Assembly (NCBI GenBank): GCA_029558535.1
Contig: JAKQEK010000131.1
Span: forward strand, 1-64,000
Reading direction: 5' to 3'
Length of the DNA: 64,000 nucleotides
Origin: Bacteroidota bacterium
GTDB taxonomy: Bacteria; Bacteroidota; Bacteroidia; Bacteroidales; ML635J-15
Part shown: positions 34,042-42,526 of the stretch, in pieces
Layout of the letters: every line of letters begins with the position of its first letter
Numbering within the stretch: position 1 is the first letter of the stretch
Notes under the pieces: generated by a model
What the model saw: the letters and a program-made list of their open reading frames with translations, nothing else
The model's database searches: none
Told to the model about the DNA's origin: nothing
Made by a program: the position numbers and the translations under genes

Positions 34042-35928
34042 ATGTGCGGGATAACCGGTATTTATTGTTTCGAAGGAACAGCAGACAAATTTAGTGATAA
34101 ACTATCTGCTGCAGTAAATACATTATCTAAACGCGGACCTGACAATGAAAATATCTCTTTTCATAATAAGATTGGTTTAGGACACACAAGATTGTCTATA
34201 ATTGACACTTCAAATGCTGCAAATCAACCGTTTATTGATAATACCGGAAAATATGCAATAGTATTTAATGGCGAATTTTATAATTATAAAGAATATAAAA
34301 ATGAGTTAATAGATGACGGCATACAGTTCAGATCTGAATCTGACACAGAAGTTCTGTTGTATTTGCTAATAAAATATGGCAAATCAGCTCTTGAAAAAAT
34401 AAATGGATGTTTTGCTTTTGCTTTCTGTGATTTTGACAAAGAAAAATGTTTGTTGGCTAGAGACAGAATGGGAATAAATCCTCTGTATTATTATAATGAT
34501 AATGAAAAGCTGATTTTTGCTTCAGAAATGAAAGCTATTTTAGCATACAATATCCCAAAACGACTAGATTACGAATCGCTTAAAATATATTTTCAGTTAA
34601 ATTATTTACCGGTAAATTGCAGTATTATAAAAAACGTAAACAAATTAGAGCCGGGCAGTTATATTGAAATACATAATAACAATTTTACAATATCAAAATA
34701 TTATAAAATCCATCAGTTTAATCCAAACGAAAAGCATGATGATTACGAAACGGCAAAAACAACAATAAGAAATTTATTAGACTGTTCGGTAAAACGTAGA
34801 CTAATTTCTGATGTACCTCTTGGTTGTTTCCTAAGTGGCGGAATTGACTCAACAATAATAACTGCTCTGGCGTCCGAGCACACAAAAAACCTGAATACAT
34901 TTTCAATTGGGTTTAAGGACGAGGATTACTTCGATGAAACAGAATATTCACAAATTGTTGCAAAAAGATACCATACAAATCATACCGAATTCAAAGTTTC
35001 CAATGATGATTTGTTAAATGATCTCGAATCTGTACTAAATTATATTGATGAACCCTTTGCTGACTCGTCTGCATTAGCTGTAAATATTTTGAGTAAACTT
35101 ACACGTCAAAAAGTAACAGTTGCATTGAGCGGAGATGGTGCTGATGAGCTATTTGCAGGATACAATAAGTATGCAGCACATTTTAATTCAAAATACTCCG
35201 GTACAAGAGAAAAATTAATTTCAGCAATGAATCCTGTTTGGAAAGTATTACCCAAATCCAGAAACTCAAAATCTGCAAATTTAATTAGACAATTGGATCG
35301 CTTTTCGGAAGGTTACAAATTAGATTCTTATGACAGATACTGGTTTTGGGCGAGTATTGGTTCTGAACAATATTCGAAAAATTTGTTAAAAATCGCAGTT
35401 GACAATAATATATACTCATTGTTAAAACAAAAATACAAAACAGATTATAATGATTTCTCAGAAATAAACTCAATACTATATGCAGATATGCATCTGGTTT
35501 TAGAAGGAGACATGCTAACAAAAGTTGACCGGATGTCAATGGCAAACAGTCTTGAAGTTAGAACCCCTTTCCTCGACCATTCTGTTGTTGATTATGTTTT
35601 TAGTTTACCTGCATCTTATAAAATTACAGCAACACAAAGAAAAAAGATTTTAAAAGATAGTTTCTCTGATTTAATTCCTCAAGAAATATTAAATTTGCCG
35701 AAACATGGATTTGAAGTACCTTTGCTAAAATGGTTCAGAAATGAACTTTGGGCTATGATTAACAATGATTTATTATCAGAAAAATTCATTAAAGAACAAG
35801 GAATATTTAATTATTCAATTATTGAACAACTTAAAACTAACATCAAATCGAAGAATCCTAGTGATTCCGCCGCCAAAATTTGGGCACTTATTGTTTTTCA
35901 GAGTTGGTGGAAGAAGTATTATATTTAA
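34042..35928 (+). CDS. asnB: Asparagine synthetase, glutamine-hydrolysing
   Basis: The 628-residue enzyme has an N-terminal class II glutaminase (MCGITGIYC with C2 as nucleophile, then GLGHTRLSIID) and the AsnB synthetase domain (LGCFLSGGIDSTIITALAS, a PP-loop for ATP; ALSGDGADELFAGYNKY). It makes asparagine from aspartate, or acts as a family member amidating sugar acids in polysaccharide loci. Its location before glycosyltransferase and exopolysaccharide genes makes the latter possible. It lies 19 bases after the peptidase gene and 9 bases before the glycosyltransferase. Confidence 0.9.
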   Translation: MCGITGIYCFEGTADKFSDKLSAAVNTLSKRGPDNENISFHNKIGLGHTRLSIIDTSNAANQPFIDNTGKYAIVFNGEFYNYKEYKNELIDDGIQFRSESDTEVLLYLLIKYGKSALEKINGCFAFAFCDFDKEKCLLARDRMGINPLYYYNDNEKLIFASEMKAILAYNIPKRLDYESLKIYFQLNYLPVNCSIIKNVNKLEPGSYIEIHNNNFTISKYYKIHQFNPNEKHDDYETAKTTIRNLLDCSVKRRLISDVPLGCFLSGGIDSTIITALASEHTKNLNTFSIGFKDEDYFDETEYSQIVAKRYHTNHTEFKVSNDDLLNDLESVLNYIDEPFADSSALAVNILSKLTRQKVTVALSGDGADELFAGYNKYAAHFNSKYSGTREKLISAMNPVWKVLPKSRNSKSANLIRQLDRFSEGYKLDSYDRYWFWASIGSEQYSKNLLKIAVDNNIYSLLKQKYKTDYNDFSEINSILYADMHLVLEGDMLTKVDRMSMANSLEVRTPFLDHSVVDYVFSLPASYKITATQRKKILKDSFSDLIPQEILNLPKHGFEVPLLKWFRNELWAMINNDLLSEKFIKEQGIFNYSIIEQLKTNIKSKNPSDSAAKIWALIVFQSWWKKYYI

Positions 35929-35937
35929 CTGATTTTA

Positions 35938-37119
35938 ATGCCAAAAGTATTAAGAATAATAAATAGATTTAATCTTGGGGGACCAACATATAATGTTGCA
36001 TACCTGACTAAATATATGAGTCCCGAATACGAAACTTTATTGGTTGGCGGTATGCAAGATCGTCATGAGGCTTGTTCTGATTACATCGTTAAGAAATTAG
36101 GAATTCATGCTATTCAAATTCCTGAAATGATTAGAGAAATTGGAGTTAATGATATAAGTGCATACTTTAAAATCAAAAATATTATTAAGCGTTACAAACC
36201 TGATATCGTTCACACTCATGCTTCAAAAGCAGGATATCTTGGACGTAAGGCAGCAATAAGTTTAGGAGTTCCCGTTATTGTTCATACTTTTCATGGTCAT
36301 GTTTTTCATTCGTATTTTAATAAATATTCTACTGCTATTTTTAAAAAAATTGAGAGAGATTTGGCAAAAAAAACTTCTGCGATTATTGCAATCAGTGAAC
36401 TACAAAAACAAGAATTATGTAATATCCATAAAATAGCCCCCGAAAACAAATTCAGAGTTATACCCTTGGGTTTTGATCTTGACAGATTTCAGGAAAATTA
36501 CCAACAAAAACGCCAATACTTCCGCGAAAAATATAATATTGCCGATGACGAAATTGTAATTTCAATTATTGGTAGGTTAGTTGCTGTTAAAAACCATCCA
36601 TTGTTTATAAAGGCAATAAGTAATATAAAAAAGCAAACCTCAAAAAAAATAAAAGCTGTAATTGTGGGTGACGGTCAATTAAGAAACGGACTTATTGAAC
36701 TTGCATATTCCCTCGGCTTAACCTGCTCCTATGCTGATGAAATGGTGCCAAACCCTGATATTATTTTTACTTCATGGATACAAGATGCCGATATCGTTTT
36801 TGCGGGTTCGGAGATTACAGCTCTGACCTCTTTCAATGAAGGTACACCGGTTTCAATAATTGAATCCCAGGCAGCTAATACACCAATTGTTACAACAAAT
36901 GTTGGAGGGGTTGAAAATGTTATATTAAAAAACAAAACTGCCTTACTGGCAGAAAATGACAATATCGAAGACTTTTCTGCAAAATTATTTGAATTAGTTG
37001 AAAACGATGGTCTTCGAAATGACATGTCCAACCACGGCTGGGATTTTGTTAAAGATAAATTCCATTACACAAGACTTGTAAAAGACATGAAATTGCTGTA
37101 TGATGATCTGCTAAGCTAA
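35938..37119 (+). CDS. Glycosyltransferase family 4
   Basis: The 393-residue GT-B fold enzyme has NRFNLGGPTYNVAYLTKYM at the N-terminus (acceptor loop) and the nucleotide-sugar-binding region IIGRLVAVKNHPLFIKAI, then TSFNEGTPVSIIESQAANTP with the E-x7-E-like pair. VNDISAYFKIKNIIKRYKPD and HTHASKAGYLGRKAA are also typical of WbpH/Cap-like GT4 enzymes. It likely adds a sugar to the lipid-linked exopolysaccharide at the cytoplasmic face; donor and acceptor are unknown. It is 9 bases after asnB. Confidence 0.9.
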   Translation: MPKVLRIINRFNLGGPTYNVAYLTKYMSPEYETLLVGGMQDRHEACSDYIVKKLGIHAIQIPEMIREIGVNDISAYFKIKNIIKRYKPDIVHTHASKAGYLGRKAAISLGVPVIVHTFHGHVFHSYFNKYSTAIFKKIERDLAKKTSAIIAISELQKQELCNIHKIAPENKFRVIPLGFDLDRFQENYQQKRQYFREKYNIADDEIVISIIGRLVAVKNHPLFIKAISNIKKQTSKKIKAVIVGDGQLRNGLIELAYSLGLTCSYADEMVPNPDIIFTSWIQDADIVFAGSEITALTSFNEGTPVSIIESQAANTPIVTTNVGGVENVILKNKTALLAENDNIEDFSAKLFELVENDGLRNDMSNHGWDFVKDKFHYTRLVKDMKLLYDDLLS

Positions 37120-37216
37120 CTAGAATTTGCTTTGATTTTAATAATTTATCACAAAAGAGTAATTATTCTATCAAATAAATAATATGTACTATTATATGCA
37201 TAATGGAATATTTTTA

Positions 37217-37224
37217 TAATTTTG
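37217..37224 (+). promoter_or_regulatory. -7 promoter element before the export lipoprotein gene
   Basis: TAATTTTG matches TAnnTTTG. It is 20 bases before ATG 37245, inside the longer open frame from 37203. This places the transcription start near 37231 and supports the shorter start. It marks an internal promoter in the polysaccharide run. Confidence 0.5.
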
Positions 37225-37244
37225 CAAATGGTAATATAGATAAA

Positions 37245-38015
37245 ATGAAAATTAGAATATCCGGCATATTTAGTATAATTATTGTTTTATTGTTTTTCAA
37301 TTCCTGTAAAACCCTGAGGCCATCAGAGATGTTCCAAACAGATACAGAATATCCGGTAAACAATTTTGAAGCTTCTAAACTGGAATATGTAATTAAACCT
37401 TATGATAAAATCTCGTTGCGGGTAGTAAGTAATGTAGGTGAATCTTTTTTCAAAGGAGATATATCCGCCGGAGGTAGCACATCTAGTAGTCAAAACGGAT
37501 ATGAATTTTCTGTTGAATTTGACGGCTTGGTTAAAGTTCCAATTTTAGGGCGAGTTCCTGTAAGCGGGAAAACTGTTCGCGAAGTTGAAGAATATTTCGA
37601 AGAACTATATGGTCAATATTTTGTAAACCCATTTGTCTTAGTGCAAGTTACGAACCGTAAAGTAATGGTGTTTATGGATAGTGGTACCAAAGCTACTATT
37701 GTTGAAATGCCAACAGAAAATCTTACCCTTATTGAAGCAATTGCAGAAGTTGGTGGAATATCAGAAATAAGCAGAGCATATCGAATTAAACTAATCAGAG
37801 GCAATTTAACCGAAAATCCTGAAATCTATTATTGGAATATTTCTAATTTGACAGACTTAAAAAACTCTAATATTTTTCTTGAAGCAAATGATATAATTTA
37901 TATAGATAGCAAACCTCAATATGTTGTAAGAGCTTTACGCGAAATAAGTCCTTATCTGACTTTAGTAACAACCCTTGTAACTGTTTATGGTGTATTTTTT
38001 AAGCTCAACCAATAA
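37245..38015 (+). CDS. Polysaccharide export lipoprotein, Wza/GumB family (Poly_export + SLBB)
   Basis: Start ATG 37245 gives a good lipoprotein signal (MKIRISGIFSIIIVLLFFNSC) of 256 residues; the frame from 37203 begins before the promoter. Residues about 55-150 form a Poly_export domain (YVIKPYDKISLRV; VPILGRVPVSGKTVREVE), then an SLBB-like segment (LTLIEAIAEVGGISE, IYIDSKPQYVVRAL). It would form the outer-membrane/periplasmic export channel for exopolysaccharide. The tail (LTLVTTLVTVYGVFF) is hydrophobic, as in Bacteroidota members. It precedes the tyrosine kinase by 6 bases. Confidence 0.9.
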   Translation: MKIRISGIFSIIIVLLFFNSCKTLRPSEMFQTDTEYPVNNFEASKLEYVIKPYDKISLRVVSNVGESFFKGDISAGGSTSSSQNGYEFSVEFDGLVKVPILGRVPVSGKTVREVEEYFEELYGQYFVNPFVLVQVTNRKVMVFMDSGTKATIVEMPTENLTLIEAIAEVGGISEISRAYRIKLIRGNLTENPEIYYWNISNLTDLKNSNIFLEANDIIYIDSKPQYVVRALREISPYLTLVTTLVTVYGVFFKLNQ

Positions 38016-38021
38016 TTACTA

Positions 38022-40490
38022 ATGAAACAACAAAATAAAATACCTTTTTTAAATCAGAAATTTGATCCAAGGACATTCTTCACGATATTTAAAAAGAATT
38101 TTTGGGTAATTATAATTATTGGTGTTGTTTCAGTTGGAGTAGGATTTGCTTATTATCGATATACTTTACCAGTATTTAAAGCCACTTCTATATTACAGAT
38201 TAAAAACGAAAATAAAACAAATCAGATACTTGGAATCAACAATGTTGGTATGGAGACTGACTTGGCTCCGGTAATAGAATTGATAAGATCACACGAATTT
38301 TTAAAAACTGTTGTTGCAACCTTGCCGTTAGAAATAAGTTATTACAGACAAGGAACGTTTTTATCAACCGAATTATATGGGAGCACGCCTTTCGAAGTAA
38401 AATATAGATTAAACAATCCTGTAATTCTTGATCAAAATATTATCTGTGAATTTGTTGATTACAAATGTCATCTTTCATACGAGATTAATGGCGAAATTTA
38501 TGAATATCGGATAAATCCAGAAGAATGGCAATCGGTTTTCGGCATGGAGATATTAATACATTTCCCTACAAAAAAGGATATGGAAATAGAATTAGATGCA
38601 GACAACAAATCGCAGTATTATTTTACAATTAATGACCCGAATACAGTACTATATAGAATTAGCGCAAATCTAAACATACAGGTACTAAATGAAACTGCAG
38701 GGACAATTCTTATTACATACTACGACTATAATGCAAGCAAAGCTGCTGATATAACAAATACAATAGCGGAGAAATTTATTGAGTTTGACGGAACAAAAAA
38801 GAAAGAAAGTGCAAACAATATAATAAATTACATTGACCAACAAATGGAAAATGTGTTTGCACAATTGAATTTAACTGAAAGAGATTTACACGATTTTAGA
38901 GTGCAAAATAACATAAAAGCAACAAATGATAATGTTTTATTCAATAAAGCAAATTTATATACTTCGAAAATTTCTGAACTCGAAACAAAATTGTTAAATA
39001 TTGATTTTGAAATAATGACTTTAGAGAAAATTGCCATAAAAATAAAATCAGAACCCGAATTAAAAACATACGAAATACTGGCAATGCTTTCAGGTCAACA
39101 ATCAGAAACTTTTCTATCCGAAATGATTAACTCACTTCAAGAACTGTTAAGTAGAAAAGAAATTCTGTTATTTGACGTAACTGCAAATAATCATAAAATA
39201 AAAGTAATTGATGAACAAATTCAGTCTAAAAAAGACATAATTGTTGATTTTGTAAATTCTACTATCCTTAGATTAGGGGAAGAAAAAACAGAGTATGCAA
39301 AACGCATAAATGAAATTGAGAGTCAGGTTTTTGTTGATTCTTCATATGACGAGATTGAGTATGCAAGATTAATGCGTTTATATGCCATTAATGAAGATTT
39401 CTATTCTCAACTTATACAGACAAAAGCTGAGACAATGATTTCGCAAGCCGGATATGTAAGTGTTAACCTTATACTCGAAAAAGCGTCTGTACCTGCATAT
39501 CCTGATTATCCTGCATTAAGAAAAGTTTTTATGCTTTCTGTGATAATCGCATTTGTTATTTCTGCAATGTTTATTTTATTGAAATATTTACTTTATAATA
39601 AAATTTTATCAACCGTTGACATCTCCGAATATACAGATATACCTGTAATTGGAGGCGTCCCGGAAGCTAAACTTGACATGAGTGTTTCGCAGGTTGTTGT
39701 TCATAAACGACCCAAATCAATGATGGCCGAAGCATTTCGAAGTATCCGAAATAATTTAGACTTCTATCCTATTAAAGACAAATGCAGGGTTATAACAGTT
39801 TCTTCAACAATTGCCGGTGAAGGAAAGACATTTGTCGGGATAAATATTGCGGCTATTTATGCAATGACCGGCAAAAGAGTACTTATTATGGATTTCGATC
39901 TTAGAAAACCACGACTTGACAAGTGTTTTTCTGTGAGTAATTTAAAAGGAGTAAGTACTATCCTAATAAAAAAACACAATTATGAGGAATGTCTGCATAA
40001 CAGCGAAATTGAAAATCTTCATTTTATTACCTCAGGACCTTTGCCTCCTAATCCTGCCGAGTTGATTCTAGGCAAAAATTTAGTGAATTTGGTTGATGAA
40101 GTAAAAAAGGATTTTGACGTAGTAATTATTGACACTCCTCCTGTAGGAATTGTTACAGATGCTTTGGTTACTTACCGCCTGGCACATAACCCAATTTATG
40201 TAATGCGTGCTTCTATTAGTCCAAAATCTTTCATAAGTAATGTGGATTCGTTTGCCCAAGATTCAAAACTTGATAACCTTGGCATTATACTGAACGGAAT
40301 CGAAAGAAGTACAAGCAGATACGGTTATGGTTATAAGAGCGGTTATGGATACCAATACGGATATCGATCATACGGATATGGCTACGGATATCTTACAAAG
40401 ATACATAATTCGTATTATGGAGAAGAAGTAGAAACTAAATACCTGATTTTTAACAGGCTTATCAATAGAATTAAGAAGCTGAAAAAATGA
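38022..40490 (+). CDS. Wzc-like tyrosine autokinase/polysaccharide co-polymerase
   Basis: The 822-residue protein has a Wzz domain with two membrane segments (about 25-50 and 500-520), a long coiled coil (about 260-460) and a BY-kinase. Walker A is in SSTIAGEGKTFVGINIAA (about 595-610), Walker A' in LIMDFDLRKPRLDK and Walker B in VVIIDTPPVGI. The C-terminus has an exceptionally Y/G-rich stretch (GYGYKSGYGYQYGYRSYGYG), the tyrosine cluster that is autophosphorylated. It controls chain length and export with the Wza-like protein. It overlaps the next gene by four bases. Confidence 0.92.
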   Translation: MKQQNKIPFLNQKFDPRTFFTIFKKNFWVIIIIGVVSVGVGFAYYRYTLPVFKATSILQIKNENKTNQILGINNVGMETDLAPVIELIRSHEFLKTVVATLPLEISYYRQGTFLSTELYGSTPFEVKYRLNNPVILDQNIICEFVDYKCHLSYEINGEIYEYRINPEEWQSVFGMEILIHFPTKKDMEIELDADNKSQYYFTINDPNTVLYRISANLNIQVLNETAGTILITYYDYNASKAADITNTIAEKFIEFDGTKKKESANNIINYIDQQMENVFAQLNLTERDLHDFRVQNNIKATNDNVLFNKANLYTSKISELETKLLNIDFEIMTLEKIAIKIKSEPELKTYEILAMLSGQQSETFLSEMINSLQELLSRKEILLFDVTANNHKIKVIDEQIQSKKDIIVDFVNSTILRLGEEKTEYAKRINEIESQVFVDSSYDEIEYARLMRLYAINEDFYSQLIQTKAETMISQAGYVSVNLILEKASVPAYPDYPALRKVFMLSVIIAFVISAMFILLKYLLYNKILSTVDISEYTDIPVIGGVPEAKLDMSVSQVVVHKRPKSMMAEAFRSIRNNLDFYPIKDKCRVITVSSTIAGEGKTFVGINIAAIYAMTGKRVLIMDFDLRKPRLDKCFSVSNLKGVSTILIKKHNYEECLHNSEIENLHFITSGPLPPNPAELILGKNLVNLVDEVKKDFDVVIIDTPPVGIVTDALVTYRLAHNPIYVMRASISPKSFISNVDSFAQDSKLDNLGIILNGIERSTSRYGYGYKSGYGYQYGYRSYGYGYGYLTKIHNSYYGEEVETKYLIFNRLINRIKKLKK

Positions 40491-41548
40491 ATTATATTCT
40501 TTTAATAACATTTATTGCTTCGCTGGGATTAGGAATTTTTTTTAATAATTTTTTCATCAAAAGACCTATTAAATTCTTAATCAAGAAAGCTAATAAATCT
40601 GCAATAAGATTTAGCACACAATCCAAACCAATTTTGGGGGGCTTGGGTTTTTATGCTGTTTTTCTTATTGTAATAATTGCATCACTATTAGTACTGGAAG
40701 AAGAAATTTATTTATCCAAAGAATATTTAAGTCTTTTGATAATTGTTACAATGTCTTTTGTTATGGGATTAGCAGATGATATAATAAATACTCCTCCATC
40801 ATTCAAGTTTATTGTTCAGTTTTTATGTGCATTTATTCTGATTTTTAATGATATTTATATTCACATTAGCCCTATAGACTGGATAAATTATTCAATAACA
40901 GTATTGTGGGTTGTAGGCATTATGAATTCTATAAATATGCTTGACAATATGGATGCCATAACGAGCTTGACATCACTATCTATAATAGGAGGAACAATAA
41001 TTTTCAGTATATTTTACAATACTCAAATATCTAATTTCGGCTTAATGGTTTTATTATCCGTAGCCGGAGCCTTGCTGAGTTTCTTGTTTTACAATTGGAG
41101 TCCATCTAAAATGTATATGGGAGACAGTGGGAGTCAATTCCTTGGAGCTATTCTTGCCTGGGTTGGGATTTCATTTTTCTGGAACTCTGTACCAATTGAA
41201 GAAGTACAATATAGTTTTAATACAAAGCAAGCTTTGATTGTTGCATTGGCGTATATTATACCTTTGTCTGATACAACCACTGTCACTATCAACAGGTTAT
41301 TTAGAAAACAATCACCTTTTATGGGTGGAAAAGATCATACAACACATCATTTATTTTATCTTGGTCTATCTGTAAGGTGGGTAGGAATACTGTATTTTAT
41401 TCTTAATTCTATAGGTATATTTTTATCGCTATATCTTATAAATACAGGCAAAGATTTTAACTATTCACATTTATGGTTGTATTTTATTTTTCCGGTAATT
41501 ACATTTTCATTTCTATATCTTAATACAAAATTTACAAAAATCAAATAA
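40487..41548 (+). CDS. Polyprenyl-phosphate sugar-1-phosphate transferase, WecA/MraY family
   Basis: The 353-residue polytopic protein shows the family landmarks: VMGLADDIINTPPSFKF (DDxxxT-like aspartate pair), NSINMLDNMDAITS (Asp-rich metal site), MYMGDSGSQFLGAILAW and the loop GGKDHTTHHLFYLGLS with its histidine motif. It transfers a sugar-1-phosphate (probably GlcNAc-1-P) from UDP-sugar to undecaprenyl phosphate, starting the repeat unit. It overlaps wzc by 4 bases and the lytic transglycosylase by one. DUF368 at 25824 may recycle its lipid carrier. Confidence 0.9.
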   Translation: MNYILLITFIASLGLGIFFNNFFIKRPIKFLIKKANKSAIRFSTQSKPILGGLGFYAVFLIVIIASLLVLEEEIYLSKEYLSLLIIVTMSFVMGLADDIINTPPSFKFIVQFLCAFILIFNDIYIHISPIDWINYSITVLWVVGIMNSINMLDNMDAITSLTSLSIIGGTIIFSIFYNTQISNFGLMVLLSVAGALLSFLFYNWSPSKMYMGDSGSQFLGAILAWVGISFFWNSVPIEEVQYSFNTKQALIVALAYIIPLSDTTTVTINRLFRKQSPFMGGKDHTTHHLFYLGLSVRWVGILYFILNSIGIFLSLYLINTGKDFNYSHLWLYFIFPVITFSFLYLNTKFTKIK

Positions 41549-42516
41549 TGAAATTTAATAAAACTTTTAAACTGCCATTTCTACTGTTAATAGGCATTGG
41601 TTTTGGTTTAATTCTTTCCAATGTTTTTATGTTTTCTGATACTAGCAATAATAAAGACAAACAAAACACAAATGATTTAGATAAATTTCAAACACCCTAT
41701 ACCGTATTTCAGCCATATATACCGGAAGAAGTCTATTTTTGTGGAGAACAGGTCCCTCTGAAAAACTTTGATGTTTATGAATCTCTCGATCTTGAGATGA
41801 TTGCAAACACTTATCGTCATTCAATGACAATTCTTTACTTAAAAAGAGCAAACAGGTTTTTTCCGGAGATTGAAAAAATATTAAAAGAAAATGGAATCCC
41901 TGATGATATGAAATATATTTGTGTTGCAGAAAGTGGTTTTGCAAACTTAGTGAGCCCTGCAGGAGCAACCGGATTTTGGCAAATTATGAAAGCAACCGGA
42001 TTAGAATACAATTTGACAATAGATAAAAATGTTGACGAAAGATACAATCATAATAAATCGATTATTGTTGCAATAGATTATTTTAAAAAAGCATATAAAC
42101 ACTTCGGAAATTGGACATTAGTAGCAGCTTCGTATAATATGGGAATGGGTGGCATTAAGAAAGAAATGGATTTCCAAAGAGTAAAATCATATTGGGATTT
42201 AAATTTAAATGATGAAACTTCACGCTATGTTTATAGAGTTATTGCCTTAAAACTAATCTTATCAGATCCTGAACGATACGGGTTTAACATTCCCGAAGAT
42301 AATCTGTATCGTGAAATAAAAACCGTTGAAATTACTGTTGATACAAGTATAAATGATCTTGTTCAATTTGCTTTTGAGCATGGAACAAATTATAAAATGT
42401 TAAAGTACTTTAACCCATGGATAATCGGCAGCAGTTTAATAAATCCAAGTAAAAAAGAATATAAAATAAAAATCCCTGCAAAAGGAGAAAGAGATTGTTA
42501 TATTCCAGAGGAATAA
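41548..42516 (+). CDS. Lytic transglycosylase (SLT family, MltD-like)
   Basis: The 322-residue protein has an N-terminal membrane anchor/signal (LPFLLLIGIGFGLILSNVF) and an SLT domain: AESGFANLVSPAGATGFWQIM, with the catalytic glutamate in AESGF, then LVAASYNMGMGGI. The C-terminal part (ITVDTSINDLVQFAFEHGTN) could be a degenerate LysM-like segment. It cuts peptidoglycan, perhaps to allow the Wza/Wzc-type apparatus through the wall. It shares the operon with the polysaccharide genes and starts at the preceding stop (TAATG). Confidence 0.88.
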   Translation: MKFNKTFKLPFLLLIGIGFGLILSNVFMFSDTSNNKDKQNTNDLDKFQTPYTVFQPYIPEEVYFCGEQVPLKNFDVYESLDLEMIANTYRHSMTILYLKRANRFFPEIEKILKENGIPDDMKYICVAESGFANLVSPAGATGFWQIMKATGLEYNLTIDKNVDERYNHNKSIIVAIDYFKKAYKHFGNWTLVAASYNMGMGGIKKEMDFQRVKSYWDLNLNDETSRYVYRVIALKLILSDPERYGFNIPEDNLYREIKTVEITVDTSINDLVQFAFEHGTNYKMLKYFNPWIIGSSLINPSKKEYKIKIPAKGERDCYIPEE

Positions 42517-42526
42517 TCGAAGAATA